A stretch of 64,000 nt of DNA, taken from Labilibaculum filiforme (GTDB taxonomy: Bacteria; Bacteroidota; Bacteroidia; Bacteroidales; Marinifilaceae). Made by a program: the position numbers and the translations under genes. Positions 26,560 through 35,486 of this stretch are shown here, piece by piece. The notes under the pieces were generated by a model that saw only the letters and a program-made list of their open reading frames with translations, made no database searches and was not told the DNA's origin. The DNA is taken from the NCBI RefSeq assembly GCF_002843315.1, contig NZ_MVDD01000002.1, positions 124,001 through 188,000 on the forward strand. Direction: 5' to 3'. Within the stretch, counting starts at the first letter, position 1, and each line of letters begins with the position of its first letter.

Positions 26560-28839
26560 ATGGAAATAATGATACGAAAAATAAAACTCATAACAATCTC
26601 CCTACTACTATTATCATCTTGTAATCAAGATAGTAGCACATTATCTAAGGAAGACGAATTTGTTTCTGATCTTCTCGGAAAAATGACACTTACTGAGAAA
26701 ATAGGGCAATTAAATCAACATACGAGTCATTGGGAAATGACAGGACCGGCTCCTAAAAATAATGAATCGCAATACCGACTAGAACAAATAAAAAATGGTG
26801 ACGTTGGCTCGATGCTTAACGTTACTGGTGCAGAAGCAACTCGTAAAACTCAACAATTAGCAGTTGAGAACAGTCGACTAGGCATTCCATTACTATTTGC
26901 TTACGATGTAATTCACGGTTATCAAACCATGTTTCCAATTCCCTTAGCAGAAGCCTCATCGTGGGATCCTGAAATTGTTAAACTATCGGCTCAAGTTGCG
27001 GCTAAAGAAGCTTCGGCAGCAGGTTTACATTGGACTTTTGCTCCCATGATGGATGTAGGCAGAGATGCTCGTTGGGGAAGAGTAATGGAAGGATGTGGAG
27101 AAGATCCATATCTGGCAAGTGTTTTATCGGTTGCTCGAGTTGAAGGATTTCAAGGAGACAATTTATCGAATACAAACACCATTGCGGCTTGTGCCAAACA
27201 CTTTGCTGGCTACGCGTTTTCCGAAGCTGGCAGAGATTATAATACCGTTGATATTGGAAGCTACACACTACACAATATTGTTTTACCACCCTTTAAAGCG
27301 GTTGCCGAAGCCGGCGTTGCAACTTTTATGAATTCATTCAACATTATTAATGGAAGGCCTGCTACGGCAAATCCATATTTACAAAGAGAATTACTAAAAG
27401 GGAAATGGAATTATGAAGGATTTGTAGTTTCTGATTGGGGAAGTATTGAAGAAATTGAAATTCATGGAGCTGCTCACGATTTAAAAGAAGCTAGCTCTCT
27501 TTCCATAAATGCAGGTTCCGATATGGATATGGAATCGAATGGATACATTCAATACCTTAAAGAACTTGTTGAAGAAGGAAAAGTGGATGAGAAATTAATT
27601 GATGATGCCACCAAACGAATTCTAAAAATTAAATACCAACTTGGTTTATTCGATGATCCTTACCAATACGCGAATCAAGAGCGCGAACAAAAAGAAATTT
27701 ACACGAAAGAAAATCGAGAAATTGCACGTAAGGTAGCTCATCATTCCATGGTGCTTCTTAAAAATGAAGGCCAATTATTGCCTTTATCTAAAAGTCTAAA
27801 ATCAATTGCTATTATTGGTCCATTAGCCGACAGTAAGGACATTCCACTAGGAAGCTGGAGAGCTAAAGCCATTAAAAATTCAGCAGTATCCCTATTAGAG
27901 GGACTTACAAATGCACTTCCACAAACCAAAATTAATTATGCAAAAGGCTGTAATTTAACAAGTGGTGATCGTAGCTTTCAAGCAGAGCTTTCCTTCAATG
28001 AAAATGATCAATCCGATTTTCCAGAGGCAATTAAAGTGGCCAAACAATCCGAAGTGGTAATTATGGCAATTGGCGAAGATTGTTTTCAAACAGGAGAAGG
28101 CAGAAGTCAAACCGATATTACTCTAAAAGGAGAGCAAATGGAGCTTTTTAAAGCCATTTACCAAGTAAATAAAAACATAGTTGTAGTATTAATGAATGGA
28201 AGACCCTTAGCTATTCCTGAACTATCTAACATGGCTCCAGCCATTTTAGAAACTTGGTTCGCAGGCTCCGAAGCAGGTAATGCTATTGCAGATATTCTTT
28301 TGGGAGACTATAATCCATCTGGAAAATTGACCATCTCCTTTCCGAAAAGTGTTGGCCAATGCCCAATTTACTACAATCACATGAATACCGGCAGACCGAC
28401 CTCCACCAATAATGTATTTTGGTCGCACTATACCGATTCCCCAAATACACCTCTTTATCCATTTGGATATGGTTTGAGTTACACCACTTTTTCTTATGGA
28501 AAAGCAACCATCAATTCCAATGAATTAAAAAAGAATGAGTCCATTGAAGTTAAGCTCTCACTTAGCAACACAGGAAGTTACGAAGGAGAGGAAATTGTTC
28601 AATTATACATTCAAGATCCGAAAGCCAAATATGCTCGTCCGGTAAAAGAGTTGAAAGCATTCCAAAAAATCAAATTAAAACCTGGGGAAAACACCGAAGT
28701 ATCCTTTCTATTAAAATCGGAAGATTTGGGATACTATTCTCCAGAAGGAGAATTTTTGATAGAATCAGGAGAGTATCACATTTACATTGGAGAAAATTCC
28801 CAAAACGTACAGCAAATTAATATTTCCTTATTAGAATAG
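26560..28839 (+). CDS. GH3 family beta-glucosidase (BglX-like), lipoprotein
   Basis: The 759-residue protein has a lipoprotein signal ending LLLLSSC. The barrel domain contains TEKIGQLNQ, FAYDVIHGYQTMFPIPLAEASSWD-type BglX motifs, GRDARWGRVMEGCGEDPYL, CAKHFAGYAF and the nucleophile Asp292 in VVSDWGS. The C-terminal sandwich has ETWFAGSEAGNAIADILLGDYNPSGKL, and a fibronectin-III-like domain ends the protein (LYPFGYGLSYTTF onwards). An alternative ATG lies at 26569. It is 20 bp after the first GH3 gene. The two GH3 enzymes are only distantly similar, so they probably differ in linkage or chain-length preference. Confidence 0.93.
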   Translation: MEIMIRKIKLITISLLLLSSCNQDSSTLSKEDEFVSDLLGKMTLTEKIGQLNQHTSHWEMTGPAPKNNESQYRLEQIKNGDVGSMLNVTGAEATRKTQQLAVENSRLGIPLLFAYDVIHGYQTMFPIPLAEASSWDPEIVKLSAQVAAKEASAAGLHWTFAPMMDVGRDARWGRVMEGCGEDPYLASVLSVARVEGFQGDNLSNTNTIAACAKHFAGYAFSEAGRDYNTVDIGSYTLHNIVLPPFKAVAEAGVATFMNSFNIINGRPATANPYLQRELLKGKWNYEGFVVSDWGSIEEIEIHGAAHDLKEASSLSINAGSDMDMESNGYIQYLKELVEEGKVDEKLIDDATKRILKIKYQLGLFDDPYQYANQEREQKEIYTKENREIARKVAHHSMVLLKNEGQLLPLSKSLKSIAIIGPLADSKDIPLGSWRAKAIKNSAVSLLEGLTNALPQTKINYAKGCNLTSGDRSFQAELSFNENDQSDFPEAIKVAKQSEVVIMAIGEDCFQTGEGRSQTDITLKGEQMELFKAIYQVNKNIVVVLMNGRPLAIPELSNMAPAILETWFAGSEAGNAIADILLGDYNPSGKLTISFPKSVGQCPIYYNHMNTGRPTSTNNVFWSHYTDSPNTPLYPFGYGLSYTTFSYGKATINSNELKKNESIEVKLSLSNTGSYEGEEIVQLYIQDPKAKYARPVKELKAFQKIKLKPGENTEVSFLLKSEDLGYYSPEGEFLIESGEYHIYIGENSQNVQQINISLLE

Positions 28840-28866
28840 TTAGAATAGTTAGAATAGTTAGATTAG
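28831..28866. repeat. Four tandem 9-bp units at the GH3 stop codon
   Basis: TTAGAATAG occurs three times in a row and TTAGATTAG once. The first unit encodes the last two residues and the stop codon of the GH3 gene; each further unit adds another in-frame stop. It looks like slippage of a 9-bp unit. Confidence 0.9.
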
Positions 28867-28874
28867 TTAATGTC

Positions 28875-28910
28875 AAAAAGGTGGGAAACAAACTTGTTTT
28901 CCGCCTTTTT
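28875..28910 (+). terminator. Terminator of the beta-glucan operon
   Basis: A 16-bp stem with two G-T pairs (AAAAAGGTGGGAAACA against TGTTTTCCGCCTTTTT) and a 4-base loop ends in T5. It closes the susC-led operon 35 bp after the stop. Confidence 0.85.
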
Positions 28911-29190
28911 CTGTAGAATATTGCGCTACTTTTTAGAAATTGAAATGAAAGCATTTTAAAAGTTTAATATTCAATAAAAATTATAAGCCTTATTCTTAAG
29001 CCATTGGAAAATAATAATTGTTAAAGACCTTTAAATTCGCCTTCAGCATTTCTTTTCCTTAGTTATTTTGCGTATTTTCAATCTAGAAAGATGAATCATT
29101 CATGGCTGAAAAGTCATCAACGCGCGAAAAAAAACAACCGGTTCATATTTAACAGAATATTAACTTGTGCATAAGATGCATATTAAAATA
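28911..29190. other. Gene-free stretch before the hibernation factor
   Basis: No open frame, RNA gene or strong repeat is seen. The promoter of the downstream gene must lie here, but no element matching TAnnTTTG exactly was found near the start. Confidence 0.5.
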
Positions 29191-29204
29191 TAGGAGGAAT
29201 TGTG

Positions 29205-29504
29205 ATGAACATGAAAATGCAATCCGTAGGTTTCAAAGCTGATAGCAAATTAGAAGCTTTTATCAATCAAAAATTTAAAAAACTTGAAAAATTAGAAAGT
29301 TCAATTACAGGATATGATGTCATATTAAATGTTGATAAATCAAGTACAAAAGATAATAAAGTAGTTGAAGTAAAAATTAAAGTGCCAGGAAGTGAGCTTT
29401 TTGCCAAAAAGAAAAGCTCAACATTCGAAGAAGCGGCCGACTTAGTTTCTGAAGCATTACGAACCCAATTACTAAAATACAAAGAAGTAAAAGCAAACAA
29501 ATAA
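29205..29504 (+). CDS. hpf: Short-form ribosome hibernation promoting factor (HPF/RaiA family)
   Basis: The 99-residue protein has the S30AE fold pattern: a first strand (MQSVGFKADSKLEAFINQKFKKLEKL), ITGYDVILNVDKSS, VVEVKIKVPGSELFAKK and a final amphipathic helix (TFEEAADLVSEALRTQLLKYKE). It lacks the C-terminal dimerisation domain of long HPF. Such proteins bind the 30S subunit in stationary phase and shut down translation. A strong AGGAGG (29192-29197) lies 7 bases before the ATG at 29205, which is rare in Bacteroidota and favours this ATG over the GTG just upstream. It is monocistronic with its own terminator. Confidence 0.9.
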   Translation: MNMKMQSVGFKADSKLEAFINQKFKKLEKLESSITGYDVILNVDKSSTKDNKVVEVKIKVPGSELFAKKKSSTFEEAADLVSEALRTQLLKYKEVKANK

Positions 29505-29511
29505 AATCACC

Positions 29512-29543
29512 AAACCCTCTGTATTCGCAGAGGGTTTCTTTTT
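29512..29543 (+). terminator. Terminator after hpf
   Basis: A perfect 10-bp stem (AAACCCTCTG and complement) with a 6-base loop is followed by CTTTTT. It begins 8 bp after the stop codon. Confidence 0.9.
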
Positions 29544-29621
29544 CCCACTCCAAAAAAAAACATTCCAGTCTTCAATACCTATCTCCAAAACAATAAAATA
29601 TTTAATACTAGATTATTTTTC

Positions 29622-29629
29622 TATTTTTG
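29622..29629 (+). promoter_or_regulatory. Candidate -7 element for the sigma factor gene
   Basis: TATTTTTG matches TAnnTTTG 17 bp before the sigma factor ATG. No clear -33 TTTG is present. Confidence 0.4.
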
Positions 29630-29646
29630 ATTTTTAAAACGGAGAT

Positions 29647-30222
29647 ATGACGCTTACGCTTTCTAAAACCAAAACGAATATTAATTTTGAAAAAACATTC
29701 AAAGAGTTTTATTCTCCATTGTGCAATTTTGCATACTCCTTTGTTCCCGATAAAGACTTATGCGAAGATTTAGTGCAAGATATCTTTTTAAAAATCTGGG
29801 ATAAATCACCTACTATTACCATCTCAATTTCATCCTATCTGTATCGAGCTGTAAAAAACTCCTGCTTAGACCACTTAAAACAAAGGTATAAGCAATCCAT
29901 ACTTCCAATTGAAGAAATTGAAGATCCCATTTACTCTCCTTACGAATTAAGCCACGAAAATAATTTGGAAGCTCTACAAATAAAAATTGAAGCCGCAGTT
30001 AATGCTCTTCCTCCTAAATGCAAAGAGGTTTTTTTATTACGGAGGAATTTTCAATTGTCGTACAATGAAATTTCAACAGAATTGAATATTTCGAAAAAAA
30101 CCATTGAGAATCATATGAATACGGCAATTAAAAAATTAAGAACTCAATTAAGTAAATCCGATTTATTGATCTATTTTTTATTTTTCGAAAAAAAAACAAA
30201 CAAAAAATCACTTTCCAACTAG
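29647..30222 (+). CDS. ECF RNA polymerase sigma factor (FecI-like)
   Basis: The 191-residue protein contains sigma region 2 (about 20-85, with FYSPLCNFAYSFVPDKDLCEDLVQDIFLKIWDK and SYLYRAVKNSCLDHL) and region 4 (about 115-170, with LPPKCKEVFLLRRNFQLSYNEISTELNISKKTIENHMN). These recruit core polymerase and read the -10 and -35 elements of target promoters. It is followed by a FecR anti-sigma gene and a TonB receptor, so it is the regulatory output of a surface signalling system. The 122-bp gap to fecR is AT-rich and shows nothing else. Confidence 0.93.
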   Translation: MTLTLSKTKTNINFEKTFKEFYSPLCNFAYSFVPDKDLCEDLVQDIFLKIWDKSPTITISISSYLYRAVKNSCLDHLKQRYKQSILPIEEIEDPIYSPYELSHENNLEALQIKIEAAVNALPPKCKEVFLLRRNFQLSYNEISTELNISKKTIENHMNTAIKKLRTQLSKSDLLIYFLFFEKKTNKKSLSN

Positions 30223-30344
30223 GGGTATAATAAAATTCCTCGTCTTACCTATAGAGCCAAAACAAAACGCATTAAGTTTTGTATTAACTCCAAGAACTAA
30301 AAATTGCAATTTTTTTATTTCGAATTCCAATAATATCATGCTCC

Positions 30345-31295
30345 ATGAAGGTAAACACCCAATTATTAACCGACTATTTAAATAATAAATGTGACAAGGA
30401 AACAAAACGAAAACTGAATACATGGCTGCATGAAGATCCTAAAAATCAAAAATATCTGAATGAACTAAAGATATACTGGGACGCAAAAGAATCAAAACCT
30501 ACCAAATTAGAATTCGATTCGAAGACTGGCTTTCAGAATTTATTAGCAAAAAAATTACATCGACAAAAACAAAATCGAAAAAGAACACTTCGATATGCAG
30601 CTCTTATTGCAGCTCTTATCTCTACTAGTTTATTCGGATATCTTTTTATATCGAATGAAAATACAGATCAAAAAGTTGTGAATATGTTGCCCATTGAGAA
30701 AACTGTATTGCTTCCCGATGGAACATCCATTTCTTTAACACGAGGATCGACAATTGAATATCCTAATAAATTTTCGAAACAGGAAAGGCTTGTAAAACTG
30801 AGTGGTGAAGCGTTTTTTAATGTCGCTAAAAATAAAGAAAAACCTTTTATCATATTGGCAGGAAAAACTAGAACAAAGGTTCTTGGCACCTCTTTTCGAA
30901 TAAAAGAAACCGAAAAACGAACAACAATTGAAGTTCAAACTGGAATTGTAGAGTTTATGGAACAAGAAAATACGGCCAATAAAATAAAATTAGAAAAAAA
31001 TGATTACGCACAATTTGTAAACAATCAAAAAGCCGTTCTTAAAAATATTTCGCAATCGGATACTGTTGATTTTGCAGTAAAACTATTAAAATATAAAAAT
31101 GAAAGATTAGAAGTAATTTGTAAAGACTTAAGTGAACTTTTCAACACTACCATCCAAATTCAAAATGAATCAAAATCTCAACTTTCGATTACTGCAGTAT
31201 TCGAAGAGCAGAACTTGGAAAGTATCATAAAGTCGCTTTGCTTCACGCTTAATCTTGAATACGAACAAAAAAATAACATTCTCCTACTAAAGTAA
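30345..31295 (+). CDS. FecR-family anti-sigma factor
   Basis: The 316-residue protein has a cytoplasmic N-terminal segment (1-80), one transmembrane helix (about 83-103, ALIAALISTSLFGYLFI) and a periplasmic FecR domain (about 115-215, with LPDGTSISLTRGSTIEYP, SGEAFFNVAKNKEKPFII and TKVLGTSFRI). A DUF4974-like C-terminal domain follows (about 245-316, with LSELFNTTIQI and LSITAVFEEQNLESIIKSLCFTLNLEY). It should hold the upstream sigma factor inactive until the TonB receptor signals substrate. The start ATG is at 30345, and its stop is 8 bp before the receptor gene. Confidence 0.92.
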   Translation: MKVNTQLLTDYLNNKCDKETKRKLNTWLHEDPKNQKYLNELKIYWDAKESKPTKLEFDSKTGFQNLLAKKLHRQKQNRKRTLRYAALIAALISTSLFGYLFISNENTDQKVVNMLPIEKTVLLPDGTSISLTRGSTIEYPNKFSKQERLVKLSGEAFFNVAKNKEKPFIILAGKTRTKVLGTSFRIKETEKRTTIEVQTGIVEFMEQENTANKIKLEKNDYAQFVNNQKAVLKNISQSDTVDFAVKLLKYKNERLEVICKDLSELFNTTIQIQNESKSQLSITAVFEEQNLESIIKSLCFTLNLEYEQKNNILLLK

Positions 31296-31303
31296 ATAAT
31301 TAA

Positions 31304-33886
31304 ATGAAGCATATCATTCTCACCCTTAGTTGCATAATAATGTTACTAGGGAATACCAATTTATTGTCGCAAAACAGGATAAATAAAATTATAAAAACCG
31401 AAAAAAAATCCTACCCCTTTAATGACCTAATGATCCTGATTAAAAGTCAAGCTGGATACAATTACACATATCCAACGGATAGCGAATTAAGTCAGAAATT
31501 AATTCATTTAGGCAAAAAAGAATACGCACTCGATCTTCTTATAGATAAAATATCCCTTCAGTTGCAACTTAAATACAGAATCGTTGAAAAACAGATATCA
31601 TTTAAAATAATACCAAAAAAACCTGTAACCATTAGCGGATATATTCGCGATAAAAAAACGGGTGAAGACTTAATTGGAGCCGCCTGTTATATTAAAGAAT
31701 TAGCAAGTGGAACCGTTAGTAATGTATATGGTTTTTATTCGCTAAGCATCCCTTCTGGAAGATATACAGTTAGCTATTCGTTTTTAGGTAACAAAACAGT
31801 AGAATTAATACTAGAAATTGAAGAAGATAGAATTTTAACCATTGAATTAGAAAACGAAAGTCAGCAAATTAGCGAAGTAACAATTACTGGCGAAGGAGTC
31901 GCAAAAAACATCAAACGCAACGAGATGAGCGTTATAAAACTCCCGGTTTCCACCGTTAAAAAACTTCCTGCCTTAATGGGAGAAGTTGATTTAATTAAAG
32001 CAATTCAAATGCTTCCCGGAGTAAAACCTGCCGCTGAAGGAAGTACTGGTTTTAGCGTTAGAGGTGGAAATCCGGATCAGAATTTGATTCTTTTAGATGA
32101 AGCTCCTGTTTACAATGCTTCACACCTTTTGGGGTTTTTCTCTATTTTTAATAACGATGCCATTAGTGATTTAAAACTCTACAAAGGCGATCTCCCAGCT
32201 AGCATTGGCGGCAGACTCTCCTCTTTTTTAGACATCAGAATGAAAAATGGAAATTCGAAAAAATTTTCAGGAAATGGAGGAATAGGAACAATTTCATCGC
32301 GACTTACCTTGGAAGGTCCAATTGGTAAAAATGAAAAAACTTCCTTTATTTTAAGTGGCCGAAGAAGCTACCTCGATTTATTTCTACGTCTTTCCTCTAA
32401 TGAAGATGTAAAAGACAATATCGTTTATTTTTACGATTTAAATGCTAAAGTAAACCATAAAATTGATGACAAAAACCGCTTATTTGTTTCCACCTATTTT
32501 GGGAAAGACAAATTTAAAAGTAGTGAGAATCAGCTCTCTTTTGGAAACCAAACTTTAACTCTTCGCTGGAATCATCTTTTCTCTAACAAAATATTTTCGA
32601 ACACTACACTACTTTGGAGCAAATACAATTACGAACTTTCGGATAGCGGAGGAGCAAATGCTTTTAAATGGGAATCGAACTTGGAAGATTTATCTGTAAA
32701 ACAAGATTTTAATTACTTCCTTAATTCAAACAACACCATAAAATTCGGAGGGATATTTACCTATCACAAATTTGAACCAGGTTACGCCCATGGTGTTGGC
32801 GATCAATCTTTTATTTCGGAATACAAGGTGAACGATGCAAATGCTTTCGAGGAAGCTTTATACATTTCTAACGAGCAAAAAATTGGTAGTCGGTTAAACC
32901 TAAAATACGGACTGCGATTTTCAATGTTTAATAATGTTGGAAAAGGCACTATTTACGATTTCGATGAAAACTATCAAGCAGTAGATTCAACAATTTATAA
33001 ATCAGGTAAAATATTTAATACCTATACCAATTGGGAACCAAGAGCAGGACTGCTTTATACGCTAAATGAGCTTTCCTCAATAAAAATGAGTTACTCCAGA
33101 ACCGTGCAATACATGCAACTTGCCCAAAACTCATCAGGAGGAATGCCTTTAGACGTTTGGTTTCCCGCCTCTCCAAATGTCGAGCCTCAAAAGTCAGATC
33201 AATATGCTATCGGTTACTTCCGAAATTTTAAAGAGAACACCATTGAATCGTCGGTGGAACTCTACTATAAAAAAATGAAAAACACCATCGACTTTAAGGA
33301 TTTTGCCAACCTGCTTCTTAATAAAGAGTTGGAAGGAGAATTACGCTTTGGTTCCACCGAAGCCTATGGACTTGAATTTATGACTCAACTAAACTTAAAT
33401 CGCCTACAAGGTTGGTTTGGTTACACTTACTCTAAAACCAATCGTACTGTTACAGGAATTAATGATGGCAGATCGTATCGTTCTCCATACGACGTACCGC
33501 ATGACTTTAAAGCTGCAATTAGTTATCAATTAACGCCAAGAACCAGCATCTCGGCCAATTTTGCATATTCCACCGGAAAACCTATTACTTTCCCAACAGG
33601 AAGAGCCGAATACCAAGGTGCATTTATTAAAATATATTCCGATAGAAATTCTTATCGTTTGCCAGATTATCATCGAATGGATTTGGCCTTAACCGTAAAG
33701 AATAGGAAAAAGCCAAATAGAAAATGGGAAGGAGAATGGAATTTTTCACTATACAATGCTTATGGAAGAAAAAACCCTTGGATCGTGAATTTTATTCAGG
33801 ATGAAAATGATCCTAAAATCATTTATGCAGAAAAAACCTATCTGTTCACTTTTGTGCCTTCGGTAACTTACAATTTCAAATTTTAA
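31304..33886 (+). CDS. TonB-dependent receptor with N-terminal STN-like signalling domain
   Basis: The 860-residue protein has a signal ending NLLSQ and an STN/secretin-like domain (about 30-105) that in FecA-type receptors contacts FecR. A carboxypeptidase-D-like domain follows (about 108-195, VTISGYIRDKKTGEDLIGAACYI), then a plug (LPALMGEVDLIKAIQMLPGVKP, GFSVRGGNPDQNLILLDEAPVYN) and a beta-barrel. It is shorter than SusC and is paired with a DUF4249 lipoprotein instead of SusD. The substrate is unknown; nothing in the operon indicates a glycan. Its neighbours suggest a self-contained sigma, anti-sigma and receptor circuit. Confidence 0.92.
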   Translation: MKHIILTLSCIIMLLGNTNLLSQNRINKIIKTEKKSYPFNDLMILIKSQAGYNYTYPTDSELSQKLIHLGKKEYALDLLIDKISLQLQLKYRIVEKQISFKIIPKKPVTISGYIRDKKTGEDLIGAACYIKELASGTVSNVYGFYSLSIPSGRYTVSYSFLGNKTVELILEIEEDRILTIELENESQQISEVTITGEGVAKNIKRNEMSVIKLPVSTVKKLPALMGEVDLIKAIQMLPGVKPAAEGSTGFSVRGGNPDQNLILLDEAPVYNASHLLGFFSIFNNDAISDLKLYKGDLPASIGGRLSSFLDIRMKNGNSKKFSGNGGIGTISSRLTLEGPIGKNEKTSFILSGRRSYLDLFLRLSSNEDVKDNIVYFYDLNAKVNHKIDDKNRLFVSTYFGKDKFKSSENQLSFGNQTLTLRWNHLFSNKIFSNTTLLWSKYNYELSDSGGANAFKWESNLEDLSVKQDFNYFLNSNNTIKFGGIFTYHKFEPGYAHGVGDQSFISEYKVNDANAFEEALYISNEQKIGSRLNLKYGLRFSMFNNVGKGTIYDFDENYQAVDSTIYKSGKIFNTYTNWEPRAGLLYTLNELSSIKMSYSRTVQYMQLAQNSSGGMPLDVWFPASPNVEPQKSDQYAIGYFRNFKENTIESSVELYYKKMKNTIDFKDFANLLLNKELEGELRFGSTEAYGLEFMTQLNLNRLQGWFGYTYSKTNRTVTGINDGRSYRSPYDVPHDFKAAISYQLTPRTSISANFAYSTGKPITFPTGRAEYQGAFIKIYSDRNSYRLPDYHRMDLALTVKNRKKPNRKWEGEWNFSLYNAYGRKNPWIVNFIQDENDPKIIYAEKTYLFTFVPSVTYNFKF

Positions 33887-33890
33887 GATC

Positions 33891-34754
33891 ATGAAACAAC
33901 TCCTATTATTAATCACATCGATACTAATTGTAAGCTCTTGCACCGAAAAAATGGATGTAGAATTAGATAGCACTTATACCCGCTTATCGGTAGAAGCCAA
34001 AATAACCACAGATTTTAAAAAGCATTTTGTAAAACTAAGCGAATCGAGCGATGTTTTCTTTAATCAGGATGCAATACCTGTTACAAATGCAACTATTCAA
34101 GTTAACGATGGCACTTCCAATTTTAGTTTTGAAGAAACAAGCCCAGGTTACTACGAAAGTAGTACTGAGTTTTCAGGTATTCCAGGAAAAACGTACTTCT
34201 TATCGATCTTGAATGTTGACCTCCATCACAATGGGAAATTAGAAAGTTACGAAGCGCAATCCCTAATGCCATATCCGCACAAGGTAGATTCAATAGCCAT
34301 GAATTATGACGATAATTATAGAAATGAGGGAAATGACAATAAAGAATATTGGCTATTATCCTTGTATTTAAAAGATAATAAGGAAAACGAGGATTATTAT
34401 GGATTTGCGTGTCAAATTAATAATGTTTTAGTTCACGATACGATAACAGAAGTAGTTATTGCTGAGGATACTTTTTTTAATGGCGAAGCGTCAAAAGGAG
34501 TAGAAGTTGGTTTCTTTGATCAGGAAAAACCAGACGAAATAATTCGCAACAATGACTTGATAACTTTAGAAACTTATGCACTGACAGAAGATTATTTAGA
34601 TTTCGTAAACGAACTTCAATTTATGGATATGGAACAAATCCCTTTATTTTCTGGCCCTCCAGCCAATATTCGGACGAACATTTCGAATAATGCAATTGGT
34701 TTTTTTGCAGTTTACTCCATTACCCGAACATCCACAATAGTAAAAGTTGAATAG
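33891..34754 (+). CDS. DUF4249 domain lipoprotein
   Basis: The 287-residue protein has a lipoprotein signal ending IVSSC (Cys17). It continues with the DUF4249 pattern: (R)LSVEAKITTDFKKHFVKLSES, a PVTNATIQVNDG strand, GIPGKTYFLSI, MPYPHKVDSI and a C-terminal region on expected length. DUF4249 proteins regularly follow this class of TonB receptor in Bacteroidota and are thought to be its surface-exposed partner; their function is not established. The start is 4 bp after the receptor stop, so the genes are translationally close. Confidence 0.88.
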   Translation: MKQLLLLITSILIVSSCTEKMDVELDSTYTRLSVEAKITTDFKKHFVKLSESSDVFFNQDAIPVTNATIQVNDGTSNFSFEETSPGYYESSTEFSGIPGKTYFLSILNVDLHHNGKLESYEAQSLMPYPHKVDSIAMNYDDNYRNEGNDNKEYWLLSLYLKDNKENEDYYGFACQINNVLVHDTITEVVIAEDTFFNGEASKGVEVGFFDQEKPDEIIRNNDLITLETYALTEDYLDFVNELQFMDMEQIPLFSGPPANIRTNISNNAIGFFAVYSITRTSTIVKVE

Positions 34755-34760
34755 TAAAGT

Positions 34761-34790
34761 AAAAAGAGCACTTAGTGCTCTTTTTTTTTA
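34761..34790. terminator. Bidirectional terminator
   Basis: A perfect 11-bp stem (AAAAAGAGCAC and complement) with a TTA loop is followed by further T on the plus strand. It lies between the convergent DUF4249 and CDGSH genes and has A5 on the other side, so it can serve both. Confidence 0.88.
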
Positions 34791-35231
34791 TTCTTTAAAT
34801 CCAATTTCTTTGTGAGAACCATCGCAAAATGGTTTGTTTTTAGAAGCTCCACACCTACAAAAGTAGCTTGCGCTCGAAAGAACTTTCCGTTGTCCATTCG
34901 AACTAATAAGTGTAATTGGTCCTTCCATCATAATAGGTCCATCTTTAAACACTTCCACTTTTTGCCCAGCCTCAATTGCTTTAATTTGACCTTTTTCATC
35001 ATCTGTACGTTCTGGGCCATTCATATAAAAGGAAAGAGCTCGCGACGGACATTTCTGAACCTGTTTAATAATTTCTTCGGTAGAAGCTTCCTCTACTTTG
35101 ATCCAGGGTCTTGTTCCTGGCTGAAAAACAGCAGGCAATCCTTTAAAGCAAACTTCGGAATGAATACATAAATCGGGTTCGTAAACTACCGTAACAACTC
35201 CATTAGAATATTCTTTTTTCGATTTTATCAT
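34788..35231 (-). CDS. Ferredoxin-like (Fer4_19) and CDGSH iron-sulfur fusion protein
   Basis: The 147-residue cytoplasmic protein has an N-terminal divergent mono-cluster domain (about 10-70, with YEPDLCIHSEVCFKGLPAVF and VQKCPSRALSF; Cys22, Cys28 and Cys60 region). A C-terminal CDGSH domain follows (about 105-143, with YFCRCGASKNKPFCDGSH, the complete Cys3-His ligand set of a 2Fe-2S cluster). The fusion is known in bacteria but its function is not; electron transfer or redox sensing is probable. It is a single gene, convergent with the DUF4249 gene across a shared terminator. Confidence 0.9.
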   Translation of the reverse strand: MIKSKKEYSNGVVTVVYEPDLCIHSEVCFKGLPAVFQPGTRPWIKVEEASTEEIIKQVQKCPSRALSFYMNGPERTDDEKGQIKAIEAGQKVEVFKDGPIMMEGPITLISSNGQRKVLSSASYFCRCGASKNKPFCDGSHKEIGFKE

Positions 35232-35411
35232 AGCTCATTATTTTGGTGTATTCTACTTCACCTATTAATTTACTACATTTTAGCGAATAATGTTGAAAAA
35301 AAATACAACAGATAAAAACACTCCTACAACAGCAATCCCCTCATTCTGAAACCCCTGCAAAATTGGAATAAAATTTAATATTGAAAAATAAAATCAAGCC
35401 TACAAAAAGAG

Positions 35412-35442
35412 CTTGCACATCAAAAAAAATATTCTACTTTTG
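35412..35442 (+). promoter_or_regulatory. Promoter of tRNA-Trp
   Basis: CTTG at 35412-35415 and TACTTTTG at 35435-35442 are separated by 19 bases, matching the Bacteroidota promoter. The tRNA begins 44 bp downstream. Confidence 0.7.
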
Positions 35443-35486
35443 TCGCAGACTTTTCGGGAAAACAGTTTTGAAAAGGCTAATTACAG

